15,543 nucleotides of DNA from an uncultured Collinsella sp. (GCA_902490245.1 CABUDB010000011.1:1-15543); one strand, 5' to 3'; positions 8,601 through 15,377 are shown, numbered from the stretch's first letter. Numbers and translations are program-made. The notes: generated by a model from the letters alone, not told the origin.

Positions 8601-10082
8601 CGTGTGGGCGCCCACGGCGAGCGCCAGCTTCGCTAGCACCCAGGGGTTGACGTTTAGGAAAAACGGCACTGGTCCTAGGGTAAACTGCTCGGTCCAATTG
8701 AGGTCGGTTCTTACCTGGAAGAGGGCCTTAATATTGCCATATGCAGGGTCGTTGTTATCACCCCAGGTTTTGCCCACCCAGTCGTAGGCGAGCGAGCCGT
8801 ACAGCTGTGTGGCGATATCCATCGTGAACAGCGGCGTGCAATGGTGGCGAAGGAGTTTGGTGTTCCTTGGATCGGTACCCGAACCGGCACTCATGCTCTT
8901 GTACTGATTCCACTTCCCCTCCATCTCGTCGAGGTAGCGGTTTGCCTGCTTGGCGCCCGACTCACGCGGTGACTTCTTCCAGTATTCCGGATCAGGGTTG
9001 CCCGAATCGTTCATATAGCCGACCGGTTTGTATCCTCCGCCAAACAGCACGTATCCGGCAAACGAGAAATCGAAGAGGATCGGAAATGTGGGTATCCAAC
9101 ACGTGAACTTATTACCACCGATGCCGGGAAACGATGCGGGGAAATCAAACGGAGTGATCTCTTGGTCCATAGTAGTGGGAACGATGGTGGTCGAGCCCGA
9201 TTCCGCCTTTGCGGCCGGCGCGGTGACAACGGCCATGGGGGAGGAGAGTGTATAGGTCTTGCCCTGGTAGTCGAGGACAAAGCGCAGCTTGCACCCTTCT
9301 TCCAGAAGGCTCGACGCCGCGTCGAGAAACTTGTCTTCGAGTGTGAACGTTGCCAGATTATTCGCACCCGATGCACTGGCCTTGATCTGGCCGATCTGCG
9401 TGACGGTTTCGGGTGAGCTGCCCGCGGCAGGCGTCACTTTGTTGATGCGCAGCGTTGCCTGTCCACCCTGCGGCAGATGTGCCTGCACGGTAAAGGCGTG
9501 CGTATCGGGCTGCTCGTTTGCCGTGTCGTCCTTCGGCATTGCCATAAACGTGGCGTCGGCGTACTGGATGTCCCATTCGTCGAATGTGAGCTGGCGGAAG
9601 TACGGCTCGCCGTCGGAAAGCGGACGCGTGGGCGCGGCTATAGCGGTGCCGCCTTGGACGCGCGCGAGGGGAATCTCGACATTGCGGTAGCCCGCCATGC
9701 TAATGGAGATGCCGCCGTTGAAGTCGTACGCGTCGAGAAGCGTCGCCTCGTCTACGTAGCCTTCCGAAAGCGGCGCGACCTCAAAAATGGCCGTGCCTTC
9801 GTCATCGGTCGTGGCGGCGAGCTGCTTGCCTGCGGTGTAGCGCGACGTGAGCGTGACCTTGGCGCCTGCGATAGGCGTATTCTTGTTGGCGACGTCGACC
9901 ACCACCACGCCGAACATGGTGCGCGAGAGCACCAGGACCTTGAAGGGGTCTTCTTCGTCGGCATAGGCCGCGGTGGGCGCGAACGGCAGCAGGAAGGCAT
10001 TTTCGCTTTCCGGCACGCGAGGCAACATAATGCTCGCTAGCGAGGACGCTCCGGCAACAAGTAACGAACGGCGATCAAGCAT
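5694..10082 (-). CDS. Giant secreted surface protein, 1462 aa, Tat-like signal and LAGTG sortase anchor
   Basis: A large cell-wall-anchored protein of unknown role, possibly an adhesin. The start at 10082 has GGGAG six bases upstream and begins MLDRRSLLVAGASSLAS, a twin-arginine-like signal with possible cleavage after AYA at residue 41. The open frame continues 95 codons further upstream, but that part overlaps the LuxR gene antisense and is not protein-like. Residues 56-140 resemble a CnaB/carboxypeptidase-regulatory-like fold (TPIAGAKVTLTS, then TTDDEGTAIFEV). Residues about 150-1180 are beta-rich, aromatic-rich in the middle, and match no family I recognise; the later part could be a propeller. 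About 1185-1290 looks like an Ig-like/CARDB domain (VTVRNDGN). A Ser/Gly linker (about 1375-1405) leads to LAGTG at 1414-1418, a hydrophobic segment 1423-1441 and RR. The 17-residue tail after RR is longer than usual. An exact 21-bp tandem repeat lies in codons 1111-1124. Confidence 0.88.
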   Translation of the reverse strand: MLDRRSLLVAGASSLASIMLPRVPESENAFLLPFAPTAAYADEEDPFKVLVLSRTMFGVVVVDVANKNTPIAGAKVTLTSRYTAGKQLAATTDDEGTAIFEVAPLSEGYVDEATLLDAYDFNGGISISMAGYRNVEIPLARVQGGTAIAAPTRPLSDGEPYFRQLTFDEWDIQYADATFMAMPKDDTANEQPDTHAFTVQAHLPQGGQATLRINKVTPAAGSSPETVTQIGQIKASASGANNLATFTLEDKFLDAASSLLEEGCKLRFVLDYQGKTYTLSSPMAVVTAPAAKAESGSTTIVPTTMDQEITPFDFPASFPGIGGNKFTCWIPTFPILFDFSFAGYVLFGGGYKPVGYMNDSGNPDPEYWKKSPRESGAKQANRYLDEMEGKWNQYKSMSAGSGTDPRNTKLLRHHCTPLFTMDIATQLYGSLAYDWVGKTWGDNNDPAYGNIKALFQVRTDLNWTEQFTLGPVPFFLNVNPWVLAKLALAVGAHTHGSGAAFFKNISLDYSNTSGSFTIQIGLAVTFGAGVAGVASSAVRGAASLTLFIGYEKADGHQLPRLRVGADVDVDVILQFVMFKWTTKAWSGSWPTLADSWNMSVNNGDQYVLQCSELALGGDTPYTLDACFGSAGNAEAGGVPQFIASATIVTNAELLARAEVKATAVNVASVVRDWDQAVTRIELEADAESDDTGQIEHFVHALVENDENAAPMYEYTYIGQATNAVADSNANSAGVSEDERGGIKPSSDNVLFTGVLSEAHMKLAIIAGVECLFRIASVRYGDNGRSRLVVHTKANGTWSAPTPVDFPLGFGENDVERDGIYDYDFDVVEYTDGRGNQDAYVLLVSGERRDGDNTLFDTASTAGILSVVRLRISNDETRVVSHTSWRSISRGRLQEDGYHCLQCPRITVGKTLVDGRLSGAYLHRRGVTAEKALGSEAEVALECFTLWSDDLGDSLTFRQVLRFPQAPSSIELGEPENINGKMVVPVAYETADGCGCASYAVIGQSIAGWGVMSPDATVPRVVPWPQHSGFLATVNEQLQHITWTRGASTFGTQPVGAAGCGPASFSVSNNGRCVLYVENTDGKVGQTYDEEGNPVAVMGKHFRIFASTLAGDLFTEPFDLFTEPFVMCELDHPVDQITTFLTSGGMLSALATHIVSAEQSEAELHGIEVPLVACATPTGAVATSGAVVPGAAGESFMVTVRNDGNTLLTAGTIDLYREGSSQPFSSASIGFGANARMASIYDPELAEDASANDMAHVKYAVETLGTRFATHPLVADNGNAVLAPGCTAQFRMSFAIPESWGDEVGKRVMLYAKARDLVALDPVTLEEIRPGANSALGAVLHELHVPDAACERSEVQVGVCDSADTAGLHDAPMTADGDGGSSGGGSDGSSSGGGSGSGSGKDHGNNKRSRKAGALAGTGDSNVPLTAAAAALAAAGAGLVAYSVRRTALEKDTANEVNSDRPR
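6711..6752. repeat. Exact 2 x 21-bp tandem duplication inside the surface protein gene
   Basis: Two identical adjacent 21-bp units, 6711-6731 and 6732-6752, each starting GAACGGTTCCGTGAAA on the plus strand. In the minus-strand protein this gives DLFTEPF twice in a row (DLFTEPFDLFTEPF). The identity at every base, including wobble positions, points to a recent in-frame slippage event that adds or removes 7 residues without breaking the gene. Confidence 0.95.
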
Positions 10083-10199
10083 CTTGGGCTCCCATCCCGC
10101 AAATATCGGTGGAAATAATCCAATTTTGCGAGAAGGAGTCCTGTCACGGTAGTGCCGTTCAAGGGTCAAAATGTCCAATTTAGGCGAGCGAAGTGCCGG

Positions 10200-10215
10200 G
10201 TTCCGGAACGCGTTC
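10200..10215. promoter_or_regulatory. Overlapping palindromes upstream of the surface protein gene
   Basis: GTTCCGGAAC (10200-10209) and GAACGCGTTC (10206-10215) are both perfect 10-bp palindromes sharing GAAC. They lie in the 155-bp gap between the LuxR gene stop and the surface protein start, about 120 bp upstream of that start. The spacing between half-sites is 2 bp, so this is not the 4-bp-spaced SOS box. It could be an operator for a dimeric regulator; the protein is unknown. Confidence 0.35.
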
Positions 10216-10237
10216 GATGCGCTTGGCAGCCCGGTCG

Positions 10238-11242
10238 CTAACGCAACATATGCGCGACCAGCTCCGTGCGCGTGCCGATGCCAAGCTTGGCGTATACGCC
10301 GGATAGGCGGTTTTTGACGGTGCCCGGCGATACTCCCATATGGCGTGCGATTTCGGCGTTGGTCCACCCACGACAGGCGAGCATGGCCATGGTGAATTCC
10401 GTGGTTGTTAGATCGTCGGCCACGTCCTCGCCCGAATCGGGGTTGTGGATGCGCCGCCAGCCGTAGCTGAATCGATACGTGATCTCGATGATGCGCGCGA
10501 AGTCGTCAGGGTATTGCGATTTTAGGCATGCCTCGATGAGTCCCTGCAAAAGGCCATGGTGTTCGCCGATGAGTTCGATAAGGCCGTCGGGGCGCGCAAT
10601 GTCCCAAGCGGCGCCAAAGTGCGCTTTTGCGGCGTCGACGTCTTTGAGACTCATACAGGCCATCGAGGCCGACAAGTGCAGGAATAGCTCCGAGATGGGG
10701 TAGCTTCCCTGTTTCATAATCAGGGCGTTTTCCGCCATGCCCAGACTGCGGCCGTATTCGCCGCGCAGATACAAGGCGTGCGCCATCACGTAGCTGGCGA
10801 ACAGGCGCAGGCCTTCGGGCAGATGCGCCGCAAGTGGATAAAACTCTTCGGCAGAATACGGGGAAGGCAAGTGCAGCAGGACGCTCGCGGCCGAGGCGAA
10901 CAGGATATGCGTGGCGTGGACGGCGGGCGATTCCTCGTCAGTTGGCGTATCGAGGATGCCCGCAAGGCAACGGCGGGCGTCGGCGATACGGTTGAGCGAC
11001 AGACTGGCGTATCCGCAGATGAAGCATGCGGAATAGCGCAGTGCGGGATCGGTGGCGTCAAGATAGGGGCGCGCCGTCTTGGCAGCGAGGGCGGCCTGTC
11101 CGCGAAAGTACAGCGCTTCTGCCGTGGCAATGGCGCGCGAATCGGGGTCGGAAATGCCTGCAACCGCAGCGTCAATCTGTCCCGGCACAAAGGCGGTGCA
11201 CATCAACGGCATGGGAACGCATGGGTAGCCATCGCAGTCCAT
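10238..11242 (-). CDS. LuxR-family transcriptional regulator with helical (TPR-like) N-terminal region, 334 aa
   Basis: A DNA-binding regulator with a C-terminal LuxR/GerE helix-turn-helix at residues 278-334: LTTTEFTMAMLACRGWTNAEIARHM followed by VSPGTVKNRLSGVYAKLGI, where the NAEIA and TVKNRL blocks are the typical recognition-helix region. The remaining 270 residues are alanine-rich helices that read like tetratricopeptide-type repeats. There is no receiver domain, no Walker motif and no membrane segment, so this is neither a NarL-type nor a MalT/LAL ATPase regulator. The start at 11242 is supported by GGGAG with a 7-base spacer; the open frame upstream overlaps the sensor kinase gene and is discarded. 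The gene lies 68 bp after the kinase gene and 155 bp before the surface protein gene on the same strand, so it may control the surface protein and may itself be read from the two-component operon. Its signal is unknown. Confidence 0.88.
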   Translation of the reverse strand: MDCDGYPCVPMPLMCTAFVPGQIDAAVAGISDPDSRAIATAEALYFRGQAALAAKTARPYLDATDPALRYSACFICGYASLSLNRIADARRCLAGILDTPTDEESPAVHATHILFASAASVLLHLPSPYSAEEFYPLAAHLPEGLRLFASYVMAHALYLRGEYGRSLGMAENALIMKQGSYPISELFLHLSASMACMSLKDVDAAKAHFGAAWDIARPDGLIELIGEHHGLLQGLIEACLKSQYPDDFARIIEITYRFSYGWRRIHNPDSGEDVADDLTTTEFTMAMLACRGWTNAEIARHMGVSPGTVKNRLSGVYAKLGIGTRTELVAHMLR

Positions 11243-11310
11243 CTTCCATCTCCCAACAGCTGGCAACAATAGCAGCAATTGTACTCCTGTTGCTCGGGGC
11301 CCCTTTTGTT

Positions 11311-12462
11311 TTACTGTTCGGGTAACGCTGCGGATCGTTTTGGAAGGCTTACGAGCATAGTGGTCCCGTTCTCGGAACTTGTTTCGACCTCTACCGTGCC
11401 ACCGTGAAGCGCTGCAATCTCCCAAACGAGCGCTAGTCCGAGTCCTGCGCCGCCGTATGCCCTGCTGCGGGATTTGTCTAGGCGAAAGAACGGTTGGAAG
11501 ATGCTCTCACGGTACTGCTTGGGTATTCCCGGGCCCTCATCTTTGACTCGCAGGAGCACGTGGTTGTCGCTGTCGCTGATGGAGACGTTGACAGACGAGC
11601 CGGAGCGGCTGTAACGGATGGCGTTTTCGACCAGATTAAACACCAGCCGATAGAGGAGCGTATCACTTCCGATTGTCAAAGCGTCTCCGGCGTAATCGAG
11701 GGTTACGTCCTTATTCTCGGCAAGTGGCGCAAGGTCGGTGAGGACCTCTTCGGACAAGGGACCAAGTTCAACACCGTCCTCGCAAGGAACGCTGCGGAGC
11801 TCACTCATCTCGAGCAATACCTTGGTCATCCGCGACATTCGCTCGGTTTGTTCTTGTAGCAGGCCGAGCAGCTCGGCTGTTTCGGGTTGCAAGCCGGAGT
11901 GCTCGGAGACAAACAGCTCGATCTGTGCCTGCATAAGGGCGAGCGGGGTTCGCAGCTCGTGCGCGGCGTTGCCGGTAAATTGACGCTGCGCGGAGAAACC
12001 TTCGCCAAGACGGGCGATCATGTCGTTGAAAGAGGCGCTGCATCGTTGTAGCTCGGTGGGCACATCTTCACTGAGTCTGATTTCGCTTAGGTTGTCAGGC
12101 TGCACACGCTCAACCTGGGCTGCAAAAGCCCGTAGCGGTTTGAGCGCATGGCCGCTCACAAAGTATGCCAGCACGCCGCCAAGGAGTGTTACTCCAGCCG
12201 TGATGTACCAGGCCGTCGTGCCGAAAGACTCCTGTGCGTCGTTTACGACGATCGTGACCTCGTCATCGGGGGTCGCTTTCGTTGGGTCGAACGCCTGGGG
12301 CGAATCTTCGCCGGTTGCGTTAAAGGCCGAGATGTCACTGCCGATGGCATCCATGTAGCGCATGCCCGTATAGCCGACCAGGCAGTTCGTCAGCACGCAC
12401 GCTGCGCACGTGAGCAGTGCCGTCATAATCGTTATGCGCCATTGAAGCGAAAGCCTTTTCAT
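11311..12462 (-). CDS. Membrane sensor histidine kinase (HisKA type), 383 aa
   Basis: The sensor half of a two-component system. It has a transmembrane segment at about residues 11-31, a short extracytoplasmic loop of some 55 residues (32-85) and a second segment at about 86-104. A HAMP-like linker (KPLRAFAAQVERV) follows, then the HisKA domain with phospho-acceptor H168 in AAHELRTPLALMQ. The ATPase domain has the N-box N280 in NLVENAIRY, the D308-E-G-P-G-I-P box and GGAGLGLAL near 337-345. The architecture is that of classical EnvZ/PhoR-type kinases paired with OmpR-family regulators. Its ATG overlaps the response regulator stop by four bases (ATGA), which implies translational coupling. The small acidic sensor loop gives no clue to the ligand; no Cys pair is seen in it. 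Confidence 0.93.
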   Translation of the reverse strand: MKRLSLQWRITIMTALLTCAACVLTNCLVGYTGMRYMDAIGSDISAFNATGEDSPQAFDPTKATPDDEVTIVVNDAQESFGTTAWYITAGVTLLGGVLAYFVSGHALKPLRAFAAQVERVQPDNLSEIRLSEDVPTELQRCSASFNDMIARLGEGFSAQRQFTGNAAHELRTPLALMQAQIELFVSEHSGLQPETAELLGLLQEQTERMSRMTKVLLEMSELRSVPCEDGVELGPLSEEVLTDLAPLAENKDVTLDYAGDALTIGSDTLLYRLVFNLVENAIRYSRSGSSVNVSISDSDNHVLLRVKDEGPGIPKQYRESIFQPFFRLDKSRSRAYGGAGLGLALVWEIAALHGGTVEVETSSENGTTMLVSLPKRSAALPEQ

Positions 12463-13133
12463 TCGCTATCCTCCATAACGTAGCCCTCTCCAATCCGATT
12501 GCGAATCGGGTCGTATCCCAAAACGCTGCGTAGCTTTTTTCGGAGTGACGAGATATGAACGCGGGTTGCGTTGCTAAAGCTGTTCACGCTGCTATCCCAA
12601 ACGTGCTCGATAAGCTCCTCTTGACTTACCGGACGTCCCTGATTAAGCATCAGGTATTCCAAAATTCCCGTTTCCTTGCGCGTAAGAGATAAAGCCTCGC
12701 TGTTCACGGAAGCGATGCGCGCCTTGGTGTCAAAGCGGAGCTTTCCGCAGGTTAAAACTATGTCGCTTTGTGTAAAGCGTCTGAGGGTAAGGCTGCGAAT
12801 TCTTGCCGCAAGCTCGTCCAGATGAAACGGCTTGGTGAGGTAATCGTTGGCGCCGGCATCGAGTCCGGCGACTTTATCGGATACTTCGCCACGTGCGGAC
12901 AGAATCAGTACCTTGGTCTCGCAGTCAGTTTTCCTAAGTTCCCTGAGTACGGTCATGCCGTCGATACGGGGAAGGTTGAGGTCGAGTACCACGAGGTCGA
13001 AGGCCTCAACGTCCAGTAGGTCGAGCGCCTCCTGTCCGTCGTGACAGCAGTCGACGCTGTACGCCAAGTTTCGCAAGCTGCGCGCGATTGCGTCACACAG
13101 CGCCCGCTCGTCCTCGACGATTAAAATACGCAT
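12459..13133 (-). CDS. OmpR/PhoB-family response regulator, 224 aa
   Basis: The output half of the two-component system. The receiver domain (about 1-115) carries the acidic pair E7-D8, phospho-acceptor D51 in LVVLDLNLPRIDGM, S79 and K101 in the KPF motif. The winged-helix DNA-binding domain follows (about 125-222), with the LTRKETGILEYLM block, the recognition-helix region NATRVHISSLRKKL and the terminal IGEGYVM wing. ATG at 13133 has AAGGAG with a 6-base spacer; the upstream in-frame ATG (13151) lacks a site and would only add six residues. It heads the operon and its start is 91 bp from the divergent redox operon, so it could bind the shared gap and control both directions. Target unknown. 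Confidence 0.94.
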   Translation of the reverse strand: MRILIVEDERALCDAIARSLRNLAYSVDCCHDGQEALDLLDVEAFDLVVLDLNLPRIDGMTVLRELRKTDCETKVLILSARGEVSDKVAGLDAGANDYLTKPFHLDELAARIRSLTLRRFTQSDIVLTCGKLRFDTKARIASVNSEALSLTRKETGILEYLMLNQGRPVSQEELIEHVWDSSVNSFSNATRVHISSLRKKLRSVLGYDPIRNRIGEGYVMEDSE

Positions 13134-13163
13134 AACAGTCTCCTTGCACATTCCAAATCGCGC

Positions 13164-13191
13164 TTAACACGGATTTTATAGTCGATATGGT
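13164..13191 (+). promoter_or_regulatory. Candidate sigma-70-type promoter for the redox operon
   Basis: TTAACA (13164-13169) matches 5 of 6 bases of the -35 consensus. After a 16-bp spacer, TATGGT (13186-13191) matches 4 of 6 of the -10 consensus. It lies 33 bp before the TTG start of the small CXXC protein. On the minus strand TATAAA in the same gap could serve the response regulator, but no good -35 accompanies it. Confidence 0.35.
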
Positions 13192-13224
13192 CCAATAGGT
13201 CGTGTGACGAAAGGAGTGGTCAGG

Positions 13225-13371
13225 TTGTTCAAAGCGATAAAACCTGTAATGCAGGTTGCGTTGCTGATCGTCGGTGTGGCTATGGTGTGCTTTGGCGTTA
13301 TGCGTGGCGAGGCGGATGCCGTGCTGGCCAAGGCGATTAGGCTGTGCTTGGAGTGTATCGGAATTGGATAA
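13225..13371 (+). CDS. Small membrane CXXC protein, 48 aa (CD1871A-family type)
   Basis: A very small membrane protein with one hydrophobic helix (about residues 8-26) and a C-terminal CLEC motif at residues 41-44 just before the end. The hydrophobic N-terminus, RGEA(D)-type turn and LCLECIGIG tail match what I recall of the CD1871A family of CXXC-motif proteins, which occur beside 4Fe-4S and TlpA-like genes. The start is TTG at 13225, with AAAGGAG (13210-13216) 8 bases upstream. In-frame GTG codons at 13204 and 13216 lie on or before that site and are less likely. It is the first gene of the redox operon and overlaps or abuts the next gene. The CXXC pair may be a redox-active disulfide or a cluster ligand; this is inference. 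It is easy to miss because of its size and non-ATG start. Confidence 0.8.
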   Translation: MFKAIKPVMQVALLIVGVAMVCFGVMRGEADAVLAKAIRLCLECIGIG

Positions 13372-13384
13372 AAGAGAAAACACT

Positions 13385-14266
13385 GTGTCGCATGTTTTGG
13401 CCAGATTTCGCGGATTCATTCAGGCGGCGGCAACGCTTATTACCAACATTCACCTGCCAAACTTTGCCAAAGGCGGCATCTATCAGGGCGCGGGAAAAAC
13501 AGTCTGCGTACCTGGACTTAATTGCTATTCGTGCCCCGCGGCATCGGGTGCGTGCCCCATCGGGTCGTTCCAGTCGGTGGTAGGTTCATCCAAGTTCAAC
13601 TTTTCTTACTATGTTACCGGTACGCTCATTTTGCTCGGCGTGCTGCTGGGACGCTTTGTATGCGGCTTTCTGTGCCCGTTTGGCTGGCTGCAGGAGCTGC
13701 TGCATAAGATCCCCGGCAAAAAGCTTTCGACAAAAAGGCTCAAGGCGCTTACGTATATCAAATACGTTGTGCTGCTATTTGCCGTGGTATTGCTGCCTGC
13801 GCTGGTGGTCAACGATCTGGGGATGGGCGATCCGTTCTTTTGCAAGTACATCTGTCCACAGGGTGTGCTCGAGGGCGCCATTCCTCTGGCCATTGCCAAT
13901 GCCGGCATTCGATCTGCGCTGGGGCAGCTCTTTACCTGGAAACTTTTCGTTCTCATTGCCGTGGTAGTGCTGAGCGTTTTGTTCTACCGCCCCTTCTGCA
14001 AATGGATTTGCCCGCTCGGTGCATTCTATGCGCTCATGAATAGGGTGTCCTTGTTGGGGATTCAGGTTGACGCGTGCAAATGCGTCTCGTGCGGCAAGTG
14101 TTCAAGGGTTTGTCAGATGGACGTTGATGTGGTCCGCGCGCCCAATCATGCCGAATGTATCCGGTGCGGAAAGTGCATCGGGGCCTGTCCTGTCGATGCC
14201 ATCAGCTATCGCTATGGCCTGGATGTGTCGGCGGAAAAGCTTCCCTTGACCGCCGATAAAAAGTAA
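13385..14266 (+). CDS. NapH-like polyferredoxin membrane protein with two 4Fe-4S sites, 293 aa
   Basis: A membrane Fe-S protein likely to pass electrons from the cytoplasm to a membrane or extracytoplasmic partner. An N-terminal cysteine set (C41, C47, C50, C57; CYSCPAASGACPIG) is followed by membrane segments near 76-97, 122-142 and 184-203. Three CX3CP motifs occur: C93/C97 (CGFLCPFG), C153/C157 (CKYICPQG) and C205/C209 (CKWICPLG), the hallmark of the NapH/NosR/YccM group. Two ferredoxin sites close the protein: C233-C236-C239-C243, where the last Cys lacks the usual Pro, and C258-C261-C264-C268-Pro. GTG at 13385 is taken as the start. TTG at 13364, overlapping the small CXXC gene stop and adding seven residues, is equally possible and neither has a strong ribosome site. 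No molybdoenzyme or nitrate reductase gene is near, so the NapH role does not transfer; the 29-bp link to a TlpA-type gene suggests thiol redox work. Confidence 0.9.
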   Translation: MSHVLARFRGFIQAAATLITNIHLPNFAKGGIYQGAGKTVCVPGLNCYSCPAASGACPIGSFQSVVGSSKFNFSYYVTGTLILLGVLLGRFVCGFLCPFGWLQELLHKIPGKKLSTKRLKALTYIKYVVLLFAVVLLPALVVNDLGMGDPFFCKYICPQGVLEGAIPLAIANAGIRSALGQLFTWKLFVLIAVVVLSVLFYRPFCKWICPLGAFYALMNRVSLLGIQVDACKCVSCGKCSRVCQMDVDVVRAPNHAECIRCGKCIGACPVDAISYRYGLDVSAEKLPLTADKK

Positions 14267-14295
14267 ACAAGCTTCGACAAAACGGAGGAATGACC

Positions 14296-15270
14296 ATGAA
14301 GCTTTCTAAGATTGCGGCCCTGTTTATGGTGGTGCCGGTATTGGCCTTGTGCCTTGTGGCATGTTCGGCGCCCGGTGGCAATGCGAGCGAATCTGCGAGC
14401 TCCGATCCTAAGATCGCAGAACTCACTGCGCAGAAGCCGACCAATGCCGATGAGGCCGCCGAGCTGTATGCGAAGCTCATGAAAAAGGAGAACGATATCC
14501 TTTCGAGTGATAACACGCTGTGGGAAAAGGTATTCAATGCGGCAAATAAAGACTCGGTAATGATTGAGGACGGCAGCAATTACGGCGATTTCCTGCTCAA
14601 GACCATCGACGGCGCCAAGGATGAGTTCACGGCGGATGAGCTCAAGACGCTCAAGGCCGGTGCGCAGCAGATCAAGGAGATCGAGGACAAGCTCGAGAGC
14701 TTGGAGAAGGAGTTCCCCGGCTGTGGAAGCACGCCGAGCGAAGGCGAGAGCGTCGACGCTTCGGCCGCTGGCATGACGGCTGGTGCCAATGCTTCGAGCG
14801 AGGCGACGAAGTTCCCCAGCTTTACGGGCAAGGACCTGGATGGCAACGACGTGAGTAGCGACGAGCTGTTCTCTAAGAACAAGGTCACCGTCATGAACTT
14901 CTGGTTCACCACTTGCAAGCCGTGCGTGGGCGAGCTGGGCGATCTTGAGAAACTGAATCAGGAGCTTGCCAAGAAGGGCGGCCAGGTCGTGGGCGTCAAT
15001 TCCTTTACGCTCGATGGCAACAAGGGCGAGATTGCAGATGCCAAGGACGTGCTGAGCAAGAAGGGCGTGACGTATAAGAACATCTGGTTCAAGTCGGATA
15101 GCGAGGCCGGTAAGTTTACGTCAAATTTGTTCTCGTTCCCGACAACGTATGTCATCGATCAGAATGGCAACATCGTAGGGGATCCAATCGTGGGAGCCAT
15201 CAGCTCCGCCGAGCAGCGCGCAGCACTCAACAAACTTATCGACCAGGCGATTGCGAATAGCGAGCAGTAA
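14296..15270 (+). CDS. TlpA-like thioredoxin-fold lipoprotein, 324 aa
   Basis: A membrane-anchored extracytoplasmic thiol-disulfide oxidoreductase. The signal peptide ends in a lipobox, LVAC with Cys23. ATG at 14296 is chosen because GGAGG (14284-14288) is 7 bases upstream; ATG at 14290 is only one base from it. Residues about 37-140 are a helical, charged domain (with the ELYAKLMKKENDIL segment) that I do not recognise outside this group. A Ser/Ala/Gly-rich linker (145-170) connects it to an AhpC/TSA-TlpA domain at about 172-320, with the active site W203-F-T-T-C207-K-P-C210, the cis-proline P282 in FSFPTTYVID and the GxIVGDPIVG strand. Cys143 is an extra cysteine before the linker. In TlpA proteins the CXXC is kept reduced by CcdA/DsbD; here the upstream Fe-S membrane protein and CXXC peptide are the likely partners, an inference from the operon. 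It ends before a strong terminator. Confidence 0.93.
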   Translation: MKLSKIAALFMVVPVLALCLVACSAPGGNASESASSDPKIAELTAQKPTNADEAAELYAKLMKKENDILSSDNTLWEKVFNAANKDSVMIEDGSNYGDFLLKTIDGAKDEFTADELKTLKAGAQQIKEIEDKLESLEKEFPGCGSTPSEGESVDASAAGMTAGANASSEATKFPSFTGKDLDGNDVSSDELFSKNKVTVMNFWFTTCKPCVGELGDLEKLNQELAKKGGQVVGVNSFTLDGNKGEIADAKDVLSKKGVTYKNIWFKSDSEAGKFTSNLFSFPTTYVIDQNGNIVGDPIVGAISSAEQRAALNKLIDQAIANSEQ

Positions 15271-15349
15271 AAAACGCGTAAAGCATAGCGAGGATCGTGT
15301 ATCGCTGTGCGAAGTAGTCCGCTACCTTTCAAGATAATCTCCACCATAT

Positions 15350-15377
15350 AGAGGCCCCACTTGGGGCCTCTTTTTTT
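15350..15377 (+). terminator. Rho-independent terminator of the redox operon
   Basis: AGAGGCCCC (15350-15358) and GGGGCCTCT (15363-15371) form a perfect 9-bp stem with the 4-base loop ACTT, followed directly by a run of seven T (15371-15377). It lies 79 bp after the TlpA-like stop codon. Confidence 0.95.

Noticed and set aside
10196..10234. CCGGG/CCCGG stem after the LuxR gene as a terminator
   Set aside because: The stem is only 5 bp with a 29-base loop and there is no T-run on the minus strand.
10083..10367. 95-codon N-terminal extension of the surface protein
   Set aside because: It overlaps the 3' end of the LuxR gene in another frame and is Arg/Pro-rich. The internal ATG has a ribosome site and begins a proper signal peptide.
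11243..11425. 61-codon N-terminal extension of the LuxR-type protein
   Set aside because: It overlaps the kinase gene and has no regulator-like sequence; GGGAG sits just before the ATG at 11242.
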